From positions 1,500,779-1,564,778 of the forward strand of contig NC_030383.2 of NCBI RefSeq assembly GCF_001625215.2: a DNA stretch of 64,000 bases, given 5' to 3'. Source of the DNA: Daucus carota subsp. sativus (lineage: Eukaryota > Streptophyta > Magnoliopsida > Apiales > Apiaceae). The notes below the pieces were generated by a model, which saw only the letters and a list, made by a program, of their open reading frames with translations, was not told the DNA's origin and searched no databases. The position numbers were made by a program, and so were the translations under genes. This document shows positions 45,533 to 57,490 of the stretch, one piece after another. Each line of letters opens with the position of its first letter. Within the stretch, counting starts at the first letter, position 1.

Positions 45533-48500
45533 ATGGCTTCTCCTCATGCACAAGATCGTGAGCCTGCATTGTCAATGACTCGCAGCGGCTTGGCAACGAA
45601 AGAAACAAAAGTTCAACTTTATATTTATACTAATCACTTTAAAGTGAATGTGACCAATGTTGATGGGTATTTTTTTAAATACAATGTAAGTATGTTTCTC
45701 TCAATCATGGGACTCAGTACAATAGGATAGTGTGCTTCCTGTGTTTTTTCCTCGTTTTTATTTGCCTGACAGTTGTGCATTAAGTGTAAATAGTATGCAG
45801 TATCTAAGCATATGTACGTCTCCAGGTTTCAATTTTTTATGAAGACGGTCGTCCACTTAACGATAAAGTTATAAGGAGGAAAGTACTTGATCGTGTTCAT
45901 GAAACTTACAAGGCCGAGTTTAATGGGAATTTTTTTGCATATGATGGTGAAAAGAGTTTGTTTACTGTTGGAGCTCTTCCAAGCAACAAGCTGGAGTTTA
46001 CTATTGTTCTTGAGGATATCTCATCCACTAGGTATCCTCTTCTTAAACTTATAACTACGATTTTTTTACATTCAGTGGCTTTGTCCTGACATAATTATTG
46101 TCATTAATTCTTTTCAGGACCACTGGAATGAGGAGTCAACATGCTCATGGAAGTCCTAATGAAAGTGACTGGAAAAGAGGGAAACATCCTTATCCATCAA
46201 AGACTTACAAGGTGGAGATATCTTATGCTGCAAAGATACCTATGCAGGCCATTGCCAAAACTTTAAGTGTTCAGGACTTAGAGAAATCTCCTGAGGCTCT
46301 GAGGGTTCTGGATATTATCCTCAGGCAGCATTTAGTTAAAAAGTACATTATTGTTCCTTATCTTCTGTATGGCTTGTCATTCATGATTGATATTAATACG
46401 GAGAGCTGCAGCTGCAGGGGATGCCTCCTTGTTCGTGGATTTCATTCGAGGTTCTGTACCACGCAGGGTGGCTTATCGTTGAATATAGGTATATTTGATT
46501 ATGTTCCTATATAAGAAATAGCTTAAACATCAGATTATTTTGTTAACTAATTTTGTTTTGTGACTATCAGATGTATCCACCACGAGCGTCATCCGGACTC
46601 GGCCTGTTGTTGAGTTCCTTATAGCCCATCAGAATGCCAAGGATCCATTCTCTCTTGACTGGGAAAAGGTAAAACACAGTTCACTACATATTTTGGTTCT
46701 ATAAATGATCATTTGTGGATTCATGTTTTCCTCTGTGCAGGCCAAAAGAGCGCTAACAAATTTTAAGGTGAGGACCAGTCCAACTAACACAGAGTACAAG
46801 ATTACTGGACTGAGCGAGAAAATCTGTAAAGAGCTTATGTATTATTCTACTACTTTCAATCTAGCACTTTGTTACATTGTTGATGGTGTTTCGATGCTCT
46901 TAAAAATAATTTTCCTGCCAATCTCAGTTTCTATTTGTGATCTTGTAGGTTTTTTTCGAAGCAGAAAGGGAAAAAAGATGAGAATGGAAAGCCACAAATG
47001 ATTGAAATCACCGTGTATGATTATTTTGTAGACATTCGAAGAATTCCGCTGAGTTACTCTGGTGATTTTCCATGCATTGATGTTGGGAAACCTAATCGAC
47101 CAACATATATCCCTTTAGAGGTGAATCTTTTCCCCCATTTGTTATTTACCATTTCAGTATATCCCTTCACAGGATGATAATGAATTTCTGACATTATAAC
47201 TGGCTTCAATTTGTTTGTAGCTTTGTTCAGTAGTCTCTTCGGAAAATTATACAAAATGTAACTCTTCCGGGTCACTGGTGGAAATAACAAGGCTGAAACC
47301 AAGAGATAGGATGACAGTTTTAACAAATGTAGTTCTCGTTTATCAACCTTTTGAGAGATAGTTTTGGTGCCGTTTATTATCGACTAATTTCATGGTCTCT
47401 GTAGGCTCTTGGAATTAACAACTATGCTGCTGAGCCTTTGCTGCGTGCTTGTGGTGTTTCAATTAGCAATAACTTTACTCCAGTTAAAGGGCGCATTCTT
47501 GCAGCACCAAGGGTACACCCTCCCCCCTTATCATATACTTTTATCGGTATCTTTGACTATGGTTTTTTTTAGAAGGTATATAGTTTTGTGAGTTAATGGA
47601 TCTTGATGAGGAGAACTCGGGGTATATATTATTACAGCTGAAAGCAGGATGTGGAGATGACATTTTTCCCTGCAACGGGCGCTGGAATTTCAGCAACAAG
47701 GTGTGGTTTCCGTAGAGTTCTAAAGGTTTATATGTGCCAAAAAACTTAAGAGTTTGATGTGTGTGTGACCAGAAACTCGTGGAGCCCACAACCATAAATG
47801 ATTGGGCTGTTGTTAACTTTTCTGCGCAATGCGAAATTGATTCTCTTATAAATGAACTCATCAAATGTGGAGAAGAGAAAGGAATTGTAAGTACAATTCT
47901 TTAATTAAATCTGCCATTTATTTAAATGTAAAGTGCTAATGTTAAATGCATTCTTCTTTATTATTTTTTCTAATAGAACATTGCTCGTCCTGTAAACGTG
48001 TTTGAGGAGAGTTCAGAGCACAGGCGTTCACCTCCTCTTGTTAGAGTTGAGATGATGTGTAAATTGTTATTCTCGAAGATTGAACAAAAGCCACAGTTTC
48101 TCCTCTGTTTACTTCCCGAGAGGAAGAATTCCCCTCTTTATGGTTTGCCTGTGCCTTGTAATTTGTTTATATTTTCGACTGATTTTTCAAATTTGCTAAT
48201 CCATCCTGTATTGTTCTGCAAGGTCACTGGAAAAGGAAGAATCTGATTGAGTATGGAGTTGTTACACAGTGCATTGCTCCAGCAAAAGTCAATGGTCGAT
48301 ACTTGACAAATGTGCTTCTCAAAATCAATGCAAAGGTTTTCTTTGTTGCTGGATTACGGTTGTGATATTCTGATACAATCATTTTTGCCCTTACACACTT
48401 ATGAGTTAATTTTCTGACATTTTACTTCATTGTCTTGGCAGCTTGGTGGTTTAAACTCAAAGTTATCAATTGAGCATTCTCCTAGCAATCCATTGGAATC

Positions 48501-50670
48501 AAAGATACCGACGCTCATTCTTGGGATGAGCGTTTTCAATGGATCTCCTGGGAAGTCTGGTGTTCCATCCATTGCCGCGGTTAATCACTTCTTTTAATTA
48601 TTTGCTATCTTTTTTCCATCTTTAAGTAATTCTATTATTCTAGGGAAAGTATTATTTTAGAATTCTGTATTGTTGTGCAGAGGCGGATCTTAGAAGGGGC
48701 AAGAGGGGGCAACTGACCCCCCTTAATTTTTTTGTTTGTTAATATTATACATATTTTTAGGTTGTAAAATTGAAATTGACCCCCCTTAATTTTTTTGTGA
48801 CCCCTTTTAAATTTTTTTACAAAATAATTGACCCCCCTTAACTTTATAGTCAGATCCGCCACTGTTGTTGTGCACTATTTGATTCAACATTTGTGGGCAG
48901 TCTAGGATCTTATTCACCGACAGTTTGAAATTATATGTCGGGTTTAAATAATTATCATTTTATCTAATTTTCTTAAATAAATATTTGCATAGGTCGTCAG
49001 TTCAAGGTGTTGGCCACTGTTCTCAAAGTATAGGGCATGTGTCCGTACTCAGTCCCCGAAGGTTGCAACGATTGAGTCTTTGTTTCAGAAAGTTTCTGAC
49101 AAAAAAGATGATGGGATTATAAGGTGGATTTAAATTTTGATTTTATTATGTGTTTTACTATTGTGTACAATCCATTATGTGATTGGAGGTAATGCCAGCA
49201 TTGAATAAATTAGTGATATAGCTTCTTCATAATTGCAGGGAACTTTTGATGGATTTCTACACAAGTTCGGGAAGCAAGAAACCTGATCAAATCATTATAT
49301 TTAGGTACTTTTTATTTCATCAGGATATCTTGTTGTTTATTTCATTGATTGAATAATTGTCCCCGATTTATTTATCTAGCTTCGATATAATTTACTTTAA
49401 ATGTAAAAGATTTGTCTTTAACTTTTAAAAACATGCCAAGTAGGTTGTGATGAATTCAAATAATAGTTTCTTTCTCACTATAATGATTAGGGACGGTGTC
49501 AGCGAATCTCAGTTTAACCAGGTTCTTAATGTTGAACTGAATCAAATCATCGAGGTATGTGTACTAATATTCAATTATTTGATCTGTATTTTATTCTTTT
49601 TGAAACGGGTCTTCTAAAATATATTCGCAGGCCTGTAAGTTCTGGGATGCGAATTGGTCCCCGCAGTTTGTTGTTATTATCGCACAGAAGAATCATCATA
49701 CAAGGTTTTTTCGGCCTGAATCTACTGAGCATGTTCACCCTGGTAAAATGGTCAAGATTGTTAAATATCTCCATAGGCTTTAATATCATGGTTTGTTGCA
49801 TAAAACGCTAATTCTCTCTCTGTGCAGGAACTGTAATTGACAATACGATCTGTCGTGGACAGAACAGTGATTTTTACCTGTGCTCTCATGCTGGTATAAC
49901 TGTGAGTATTTTTACTTGTTACTTGAATGTCTGATATATTTTATGCCATCATTGCATTAATTTTCTTGTGATATATTTTGTCATTCCCTCACGCCGTGTA
50001 TGCCGACTTGCTCCCAATACTGGTTTCAATTGTTTTTAAATTGTAGTTTAATGATTCTCCTAAACGTCAGATGCATGAGTATATCTTATTCTCTTTACTA
50101 TAATTATGTCATTTGGCTTTATTTTCTGTGTACACTCTTCGTGTTGCGTCTTAACATTATTTTTCATGTCAATAGGGCATTACAAGGCCAACCCATTATC
50201 ATGTTCTGTTGGACCAAGTTGGTTTTTCCCCAGATGATCTACAAGAATTTGTTCATTCACTTTCTTATGTGTAAGTGACTAAGTGTTTCTTATGAGTTAA
50301 TTTAGCTGTTAATTAAGTCTATGTAGGAGATCAATAACATCCAAGTAATATGTGGTAATTTCAGGTACCAGAGCAGCACAACTGCTATCTCTGTGGGTAT
50401 GTACTTATAACATATTAACCCTGTGCATTCACTTTCTCAATTTGTATTTAAACGCAATGTTTGGTTTATTTTCATTCCAGTACTGATGTTGATTTTCTCT
50501 TTGTTCCAGTTGCTCCAATATCTTACGCTCACTCGGCAGCTACTCAGATGGCGAAGTTCATGCCTGGAATTTCTTCTAGCCATGGTGTGATCAATACTGC
50601 TGGATCTGTTCCAATCCCCCAGTTGCCGCGTTTGCATGAGGATGTGTGCAACTCAATGTTCTTTGTCTAA
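45533..50670 (+). CDS. AGO4: ARGONAUTE4-type protein, predicted slicer-deficient
   Basis: Predicted exons: 45533-45685, 45826-46031, 46118-46342, 46418-46488, 46571-46668, 46741-46838, 46949-47120, 47221-47328, 47405-47512, 47638-47700, 47773-47886, 47977-48142, 48223-48335, 48442-48579, 48993-49123, 49239-49304, 49491-49554, 49631-49742, 49828-49901, 50176-50270, 50365-50396, 50510-50670. All have GT/AG borders, and the total of 2568 nt is exactly 856 codons including TAA. Domains are ArgoN (from RSGLATK, about residue 16), DUF1785, PAZ, MID and PIWI, ending NSMFFV. This family loads 24-nt siRNAs and guides DNA methylation in the nucleus. Two features are odd. The first PIWI catalytic Asp (GMDVSHG in canonical AGO4) is GMSVFNG, Ser595. 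Exon 4 joins GCLLVR directly to GFHSRF, lacking about 22 residues. The second Asp (FRDG, 678) and PTHYHVL are kept. The N-terminus is short; an upstream non-coding exon is likely. Confidence 0.88.
48678..48864. mobile_element. hAT MITE in intron 14 of the AGO4-type gene
   Basis: The ends are CAGAGGCGGATCTTA and GTCAGATCCGCCACTG, with the 8-bp direct repeat TTGTTGTG on both sides (48670-48677 and 48865-48872). It is 187 bp, non-coding, and absent from the corresponding intron of the inverted paralogue, so it arrived after the duplication. Confidence 0.9.
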
Positions 50671-51155
50671 GACCGGAGAATGTTTAAACTCTTGAAAGCC
50701 TTGTGTATATACTATCGTCAGTCTAGTTCGCTAATGAGTAATGAGTGTCGGGGAGTGTTAACAACTTGGAATCATTCATATGCTTTTGGACAGCAAGCCA
50801 GTATTGCTTTACTTTCTGCTGCTTGTTATGCAAATATGGCTGCTGAACTCGCTATGCTGAATAATTTTGGTTATTGACTGACAACTTTAAAAATGCGCAT
50901 ATTTTGATCTTCTAGTATGTTTCTGTGCATGTTTGTGCATATATATTTACTCGGTTAAAATTACTCAATTTGTTCAGTGGCATTTCACTTACCTGTTATT
51001 CCTGTTATTATATATTTGCATATTTGTAAGCTTATTGTCCTGATTAATAGCTATGGAATAAGTGAAGTATCCTATGTATTTCATTTATCTGGCATACTTA
51101 CAATCACTTGGCCGATTGAAGATAAAGGCTTAGAGCCGTTTAGAGCTGATACATA
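50671..51155. other. 3' flank of the AGO4-type gene
   Basis: This is the likely 3' UTR and downstream spacer. A 65-codon ORF at 50680 is probably UTR. No gene is seen. Confidence 0.45.
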
Positions 51156-51537
51156 AACGCTGTTGCTGGTATCATAATATTTGTGGTTCCCTATCCTGGA
51201 ATCGTTATTACCCCGAATCAGGGACTTGATGTGATCAAGTACGCACAAACAACTTCAAAACCATCAGCAACCATCGCGTTCCAACAAACATTTGTTGGCA
51301 CAAAACCTGCACCTGCAGTTGCTGCATACACTACAAGAGGCCCTGCAGCTAGTAATCTGAGTATTTTAAAGCCAGACATTATGGCACCCGGGACATTAGT
51401 CTTAGCGTCATGGATTCCAAATGCTCCTGCATCCAGTATTTCCCCTAACATACAATTGTCTAGCAATTTCAATGCAGTTTCAGGAACATCAATGGCATGT
51501 CCTCATGCCTCTGGCCTCGCAGCTTCAACACTATCAT
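51156..51537 (+). pseudogene. Subtilase fragment (protease-associated domain to catalytic Ser)
   Basis: It is nearly identical to 60246-60641 of the intact subtilase, except for loss of about 30 bp after ATCATAATAT (the DDQSVYEFND codons). It starts in the AVAGII block and ends abruptly just after the catalytic Ser motif GTSMACPHASGLAA. Sequence beyond 51537 is unrelated to subtilase. The high similarity points to a recent partial copy of the gene at 59004. Confidence 0.92.
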
Positions 51538-51849
51538 AGTGGTTACCTAAATCACTAGCACAATCTCAAATCTAATCTCAAATCTATTAGCCATTACCTA
51601 TTTTTAAGTGACCCCTAGCCATTACCTATTTAATATTTATCAATAAAATAATCATCTCTCTCCTTTATTTGTCATTTTCCCTCCTTTTCCTCTTCTCTCA
51701 CTCAAATTTATTACTAAAATAATCTTAGGAGAACAAATATAGAGATTGCTATTGATGTTGACACTAAAAATAGATTACCTAAATCACTAAAACTCATTAA
51801 GATTTATTATTTTATATTATTAATAAGTAATGAGTCTCCCAATTAGTTG
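51538..51849. other. AT-rich insert between subtilase and acyltransferase relics
   Basis: A TTACCTAAATCACTA motif occurs at both ends (51543 and 51775), suggesting an inserted repeat. No coding capacity. Confidence 0.4.
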
Positions 51850-52840
51850 AGATTGCGACTTCAGGGACTTACCACCTTAATAGGTTCAATTTAACTGGTA
51901 AGCACGAAAGTAGGTAGTCTGTCATGTTTGATGGATACAAGTGTGCTAATAGTTTTTCAGATTAGTGAGGTGCGTGAAAGCTGTCCGAACCCTTGAGAGT
52001 GGGCTTGAGAATTCCTGATATTCTTTACTTACTTAAATGCCTTCAATCGTTCAGTCATTTTTCAACTATTACAGGGCTATTAGTTATGGTCACAGAGATG
52101 ACCATTTGGTGGGTGTTGGCACCTCTTGTTGGCATTTTTCCGAAATGCTATAGGAAGTTTTTTTGAAAAAAATTGGAAACAAATATATGAGTTATAGGGT
52201 CCATTTTTAAACATTCCCCACCCACTTGTCCAAGTACGATTCCCGTTATCTATTCTGCGAACGCAAGACTGTGGGCTCGCCCGTTGTTATAACTTCACGG
52301 ACATGAAGGAGAAAAACATGCTCACAGGATTTTAGTAACTCTTGCTTTTACACCAGGGGGAGGTTTTTCAAGGGTCAAGGATACAGACAAATTTGGCCTT
52401 ATCACTTAAAATTTGAAGCCAACTATCCATGAACGCTTGTTCCTGATGAATATGGTCAATCTATTAGCAGGTATGAAGTTGAAGCTCCAGAGCTCCAAGG
52501 AAATAAATTTCCTTGGCAAGTATCAAAACAAAGGCAAACTCTAAACGCGGAAACAGGAACATCGGGTTATCAAGTTAACAGGCCTTGTGCGAAATAATGC
52601 GGAAATGTGCGACTCGTGTTTGTGGATTACCAGAAGTTGTAAACTGGTTGCGAATAAACAGATCAAGTTTAGACCTAAGAGTGTCAAAAAATTACTTTGG
52701 GAATTATATTCAAACAGCAGGGGCCACAACCACTGCTGGAAATCTACTCTGCAAATAATTACGAGTGGGAAACTCTGTAGTTGAACATAGCTGTAGTTGA
52801 ACACGATAATAAGGTTATAAGCCACTTTGTGCCAATTTGT
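51850..52840 (+). pseudogene. BAHD acyltransferase relic
   Basis: Degraded blocks follow the order of the intact gene at 63372: a HFYPLAGR-like stretch and GKHES (about 51870-51925), a SFF..DRAI-like stretch with GTSCWHF (about 52043-52120), PTIHERL and an EYGQSI-like block (about 52422-52470), LNAETGT (about 52538-52555), a CKLVANKQIKF block (about 52636) and IQTAGATTTAGNLL across a frameshift (about 52707-52750). The HxxxD region itself is deleted. Many stops and shifts. It sits downstream of a subtilase fragment, as the intact gene sits downstream of the intact subtilase. Confidence 0.82.
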
Positions 52841-54372
52841 TGGAACATGGAACATGATAATATCAAACAGGAAGCATAAACAAAAATGAGGGCCTAGGGG
52901 ATGGACTTTAGTTATCCAGCATTTGATGTAGAGACCTTCGGATCTATTTGACTGATCTTCTCAAGTCAAGAATGTGCTCGAGCTGTCAGCGTGATCATTT
53001 TTCTGCACAATATCAAGCAGGAAGCATAAACATACAAGGGACTATACAGATTAGAAAGAAAATATTGCGCAAACATTAAAAGTTTCACCTAACAAACCGA
53101 AACTTAATTTTCCACATTAAATTATTAGAACCAGAGAAATACAAGATTATTCAAAAAGCCGGCTTTCTTTCCAAGTCGAATAGCCTAAATATCACTGTTT
53201 TGTCTCTGCCAAAGCCACATGGATGAAAACAAGGAGAACAAGAGAAAAGCATAAACCACAGAAAACAATAATTTTGCGAACACTCTATAACACAAATCTC
53301 TGGATAATCGACGCAGACTCTCGCTTCCTAGTATTCTATAACATATACACCACAATTTAGTTTTACGACATTTTTAATAGCGATCAAATCAAAAGTATCA
53401 GTATATAGAAATCCCAATAATACTTCCATTATATAAAACTAAAACCTGTTATATGATAGCTGTTCAATTAAACCTTATTCCATTTCCTAGTACGCTTTAA
53501 AGCATGAAAATCTCAGCAACATGTCATAACTCATAAGCTGTAAGCTCCTTGTGATTCAACAAGCAACCTTCATACTTCATTTTATGTTCCAACTTGTTAT
53601 CTCGTGTAATACCCTAGACAACAAAAGTTGCGAAACAGTCATTTCATCAGTCAATCTGATAGTGCCGGAAGATTCACAGAAGTGACTTTTGCTAATCCGG
53701 CATGCAGTTGATTTTATCCTTACAGTCTGGATCGAAATTATAATATATCCAGCACTTTTTTTTGTATCAAACGGGATATCCTTGAGAATTGAGATAGAAT
53801 AATATTTTCCCAACTTTCCATGCCAATCACAGCAAATTTAACTACAATAACCCGTTAGCTAAATGTGATGTGCCAATTGAAATTTAGAAAACTGGAGATA
53901 ATGTGTTAACTCCAACCATGTTGACCCCTTAGGTAAATTTTTACAAATCTCTGTTTTGTTCTCTATATTAGTGCATCTCCAGGAGCCAACTTAGCATAAT
54001 GGAGTTAAACAGCAGGGAAAAGCTAGCAAGCGGAAGGGGGGAGACATAAAGGAAGTGTAAGAAAAAAGTAGGCATTATCCATTCATTTAAGAGTTTTTGT
54101 TATTTTAATTAGCGGAGCCTGACCCTCTCTAACGCTCAAATCTCTATATAAATTCTCTTTTGAACTCCAAATAAAATATACTTTTAATACTTTTAATTGC
54201 TTTTACCTTTAATTAGCGGAGACTGTCCTTAATACATATAGAAGAGATAGTATTACAGTCTCTAATCCATTATCTATTACCTCTAAATAAACTGATGGTA
54301 CCCCTTAAGTTGGTAATAGATATAATTCTTTACTCAGCAAAACATATTACTATAGCAGATAACTTAAAGAAG
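52841..54372. other. Intergenic
   Basis: No gene is recognised. A 78-codon minus-strand ORF at 53577-53813 has no known domain. Confidence 0.4.
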
Positions 54373-56821
54373 TTAGGAGATGATACTAAATAACAATGAA
54401 CCATAGATTTCAGTACCTAATTGCAAAAACCATTGGCAGAAAGCAAGAACGACGGGGTCTTGTTCTTCCTGTTCTTCTTTATGTAATAGGTCTACTACCA
54501 TGGATGTGGTAGATGCATCCTCTGAGAATTTGTGAGCTCTCATGTTCTCAGTCAGTACAACTGCTTCTTCGTATCTTTTATTGAAAAGACTGCCACGGAT
54601 GATCGTGTTGTAAGTCACATCGTCATGCAAACAACCGCTAGTTTCCATTTCAGAAAGTAATATCTTTGCTTCCTCAAACAACCCTTCTTGACAAAATCCT
54701 TGAAGCATTGCAGTGTATATCTTCACGTCGGGCTGCAAACCTCTCGAAGCAAGCTTATCAAAAATATTTCTGGCCTCATCAATTTTTCTGTTCTTGCAGA
54801 GACCATCGATGAGGATAGGGGTGGCAATTTCGGGTAATGGGTCGGGTTCGTGTCGGGTTGTCTTACCTGGTCCAGTTTTTGGGTCAATTCGAACCCGACC
54901 CGAACCCGAAATGGGTCGAAAATCTCAACCCGAACCCGACCTGTTAAGTACCCGATTGACCCGAAAATGACCCGTTTTGACCCGAAATTTATTAAAAATT
55001 AATTATTTTAATTATATTTAATTATAATATATTAATAATATATTAATAATAATTTAATAAGATTATATGTGACAAAAATATTCTTAATATTATATAAATA
55101 TATCATAAATATATGTAATTTTAAAATATAAATATATATAATTAATATAATATATTTATATATATATATTTCGGGTCGGGTTCGGGTACACTGGGTCAAC
55201 CCGAACCCGACCCGAGTTTTTCGGGTAAAAAACTACCCGACCCGAAATGTAAAAACCCCGACCCTAATTCGTATTTTTTCGAGTCGGGTTCGTGTCGGGT
55301 TTCGGGTCGGGTCTGATTTTGCCACTCCTAGATGAGGATATTATATATTTGAATATCATGAACTATACCTTTGCATTCCATCATTCGAAAGACGGAAATT
55401 GCTTCGTCCATGTATCGGTTCTTGAAAAGGCCATCCAACAAAATTCGATATGTTACGATATCTGGTTAATTACCCTTTTTAAGCATTTCATGGAAAAGGT
55501 TGTGCACCTCAGCAGGTCTACCCATCCGAAAGAGACCATGTATGATGGTGCAGTAGGTTTGAACATTGGGTTTTAAACCTTCAACAGGCATTTGTCTGAG
55601 GAGATTGAAGGCTTTGTCTACTTCCAGCCTCTTACAATAGCCATTTATCAGAATGTTATAGCTACAACAATTTGGCGCTATCCCATTATTCCTCATGGTA
55701 TTCAGCACCTCTAGTGCCCTGTCCATTTTGCCTGTTAAACAAAATCCATCCATTAGTGTGCTGTAGGTTATTACATTAGGAGGTACACTTTTTTCGATCA
55801 TAATTTCAATCACATCTTGAGAATCTTTTGTCCTCCCTTCTTTGCAGTATGCATCAACTAATATATTATAGGTGTGCAAATTAGGAGGGATCTTCTGAAC
55901 ACCCATCTCCCTTAACAACGGGTCAATGTCCTCCCATCGGCCAGAGCTGCAAAGACCTTGAAATAGCGTGCTATAGGTTATAACGTTAGGTGATATGCCT
56001 TTTTCGATCATTTCAGACAAAAGATCTAATGCATGATCAACTCGTCTCTCTTTGCACAAAGAATCAATAATCGAGGTATAAGTTACAGTATCTGGTCTGC
56101 AACCTAACTTCTCCATCTTTCTTAACAACTTGAGCGCCATGGAGGTATTTGAAGTTTTGCACAGACCATCAATGATGGTGTTATACATAACTGCATTGGG
56201 CTGAATTTCCCGAAATCTGATAAGCTTCGAAAACAAACGCTCAGCCTCCAAAGGCCTTTCTTGAGATAGAAGGCCCTTGATGAGAGTGCTGTAGGTCACA
56301 ACATCGGGGACAAGACCGCGTTTAGTAATTCCAGCAAGCAACGAAAAGGCATAATCAAGTGTATTCAAGTGACAACAGGAATGGATGGTGGTATTAAAGG
56401 TAACAATATCAACAGGAATGCTTAAAACACGGAATTCTCTGAACATAGAGACAGCGACAGAGTACTCTTCCATTCGAACGAGGGCGGTTAACAGTTGTGT
56501 GAAATGCAGCACAGAAAGCCTAGATTTCAGAAGGAGCATTTTATCGAACACAAGAAGAGCATCGTTGAGTTTATCAAAACCAACCTTAGATTTATGATAG
56601 AGTAACTGTTTTAGTTCGGGATGAGTGGTGAATGGAGAAGGAATAAAGGGGGCTTTGGGTTGTGAATCAGGGTTAGGTATAGTAGAGAAAAGAAGAAAAT
56701 GAGAATGGACTAAAAGAGAAGGGGTGCTTACAGTTTGAGGCCTTGACATGAATGAAGTGAGAGCATGAAATCGAGTGGTTGGTGGTGTTTGAGCTCTTGT
56801 TTTGAAGAAAATGGCAGACAT
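54373..56821 (-). pseudogene. P-class pentatricopeptide repeat (PPR) gene, RFL-like, broken by a stop and a hAT MITE
   Basis: From the ATG at 56821 an N-terminal segment rich in Ser, Thr, Arg and Phe (a likely mitochondrial presequence) leads into a run of 35-residue P-type PPR motifs. About nine are in the first 451 codons (motif starts such as DVVTYSTLIKGL and NVITYSTLMDGF). TAA at 55466-55468 falls at the junction before a PDIVTYRILLDGL motif. In the same frame the repeats continue to 55339, are interrupted by the MITE at 54816-55330, and resume at NILI/DGLC with the 8-bp duplication to end at 54373. Without these lesions it would be about 640 residues with about 13 motifs. Such proteins bind organellar RNA, and the RFL group includes fertility restorers. 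A product ending at the stop would still carry nine repeats, so residual function cannot be excluded. Confidence 0.88.
54816..55330. mobile_element. hAT MITE with CGGGTC repeats inside the PPR gene
   Basis: The ends are TAGGGGTGGCAATTTCGGG and TTTTGCCACTCCTA, with the 8-bp direct repeat GATGAGGA on both sides (54808-54815 and 55331-55338). Both terminal parts consist of reiterated CGGGT/ACCCG units; the centre is AT-rich. Removing the element and one repeat restores the PPR frame, so it inserted into a functional coding sequence. Confidence 0.93.
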
Positions 56822-56905
56822 GGCTACAATGCGCAGAAATGAGAGATCCAGGAATTGAAATGGAACTCTTTTACCACCTGGGCCTGGAGTAGGTAAATCA
56901 CTGTG

Positions 56906-57483
56906 GGGCCGTTTGGCTCGACTTAAAAGAAGTGACTTATTGCTTAAAATAAAGAAGTGGATTAAAAGTGAAAAATTGATTTAGACTTAAAAGTTATTAC
57001 AAGTGTTTGGATACCGTGACTTATAAGTTCTTATAAGTTATTTAAGTGTTTGGATAACTGAACTTATAAGTTAGTATAGTTGTGTAATTTTGTAATATAA
57101 ATTGTTTTATTTAAAAATAAATTATAATAATACAAAACCTTCTATTATTAATAGACAAAATATTTCATAAATAAAAAATATAAGAACTATGCATTAAAAA
57201 TATAAACACTATGCATTAGAAGAAAAAATTCTACTTTCTGTTAATTAAAGAAGAAGCAAGAAGAATTAAAGAAAAAGAGTTGCAGCAGAAGATCGGCGAC
57301 GAAGAGAAGGAAAAGGAAGTGTTTGTAATAAGCTGGAGTTAAAAAAGAAGCTGGGTTTTGAAGCTTTTTCTTGGAGCTTCTTTAGCTGAAAATAAGCGCT
57401 CTTTACGATTTGCCAAACAGCCGATTTATAAGTGAAGGGGGCTTTTTGGGCTTTTAAGCCCGTAAGCTCAATCCCCAAACACC
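56906..57483. mobile_element. MITE (probable hAT) upstream of the PPR gene
   Basis: The ends are GGGGCCGTTTGGC and CCCCAAACACC (imperfect inverse), with direct repeat CACTGTG at 56899-56905 and 57484-57490. Internal GACTTATAAGTTATTAAG-type sequence and AGCTTTTAAGCC blocks are typical of such elements. It begins about 85 bp before the PPR start codon, so it replaces or displaces the proximal promoter. Confidence 0.7.
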
Positions 57484-57490
57484 CACTGTG

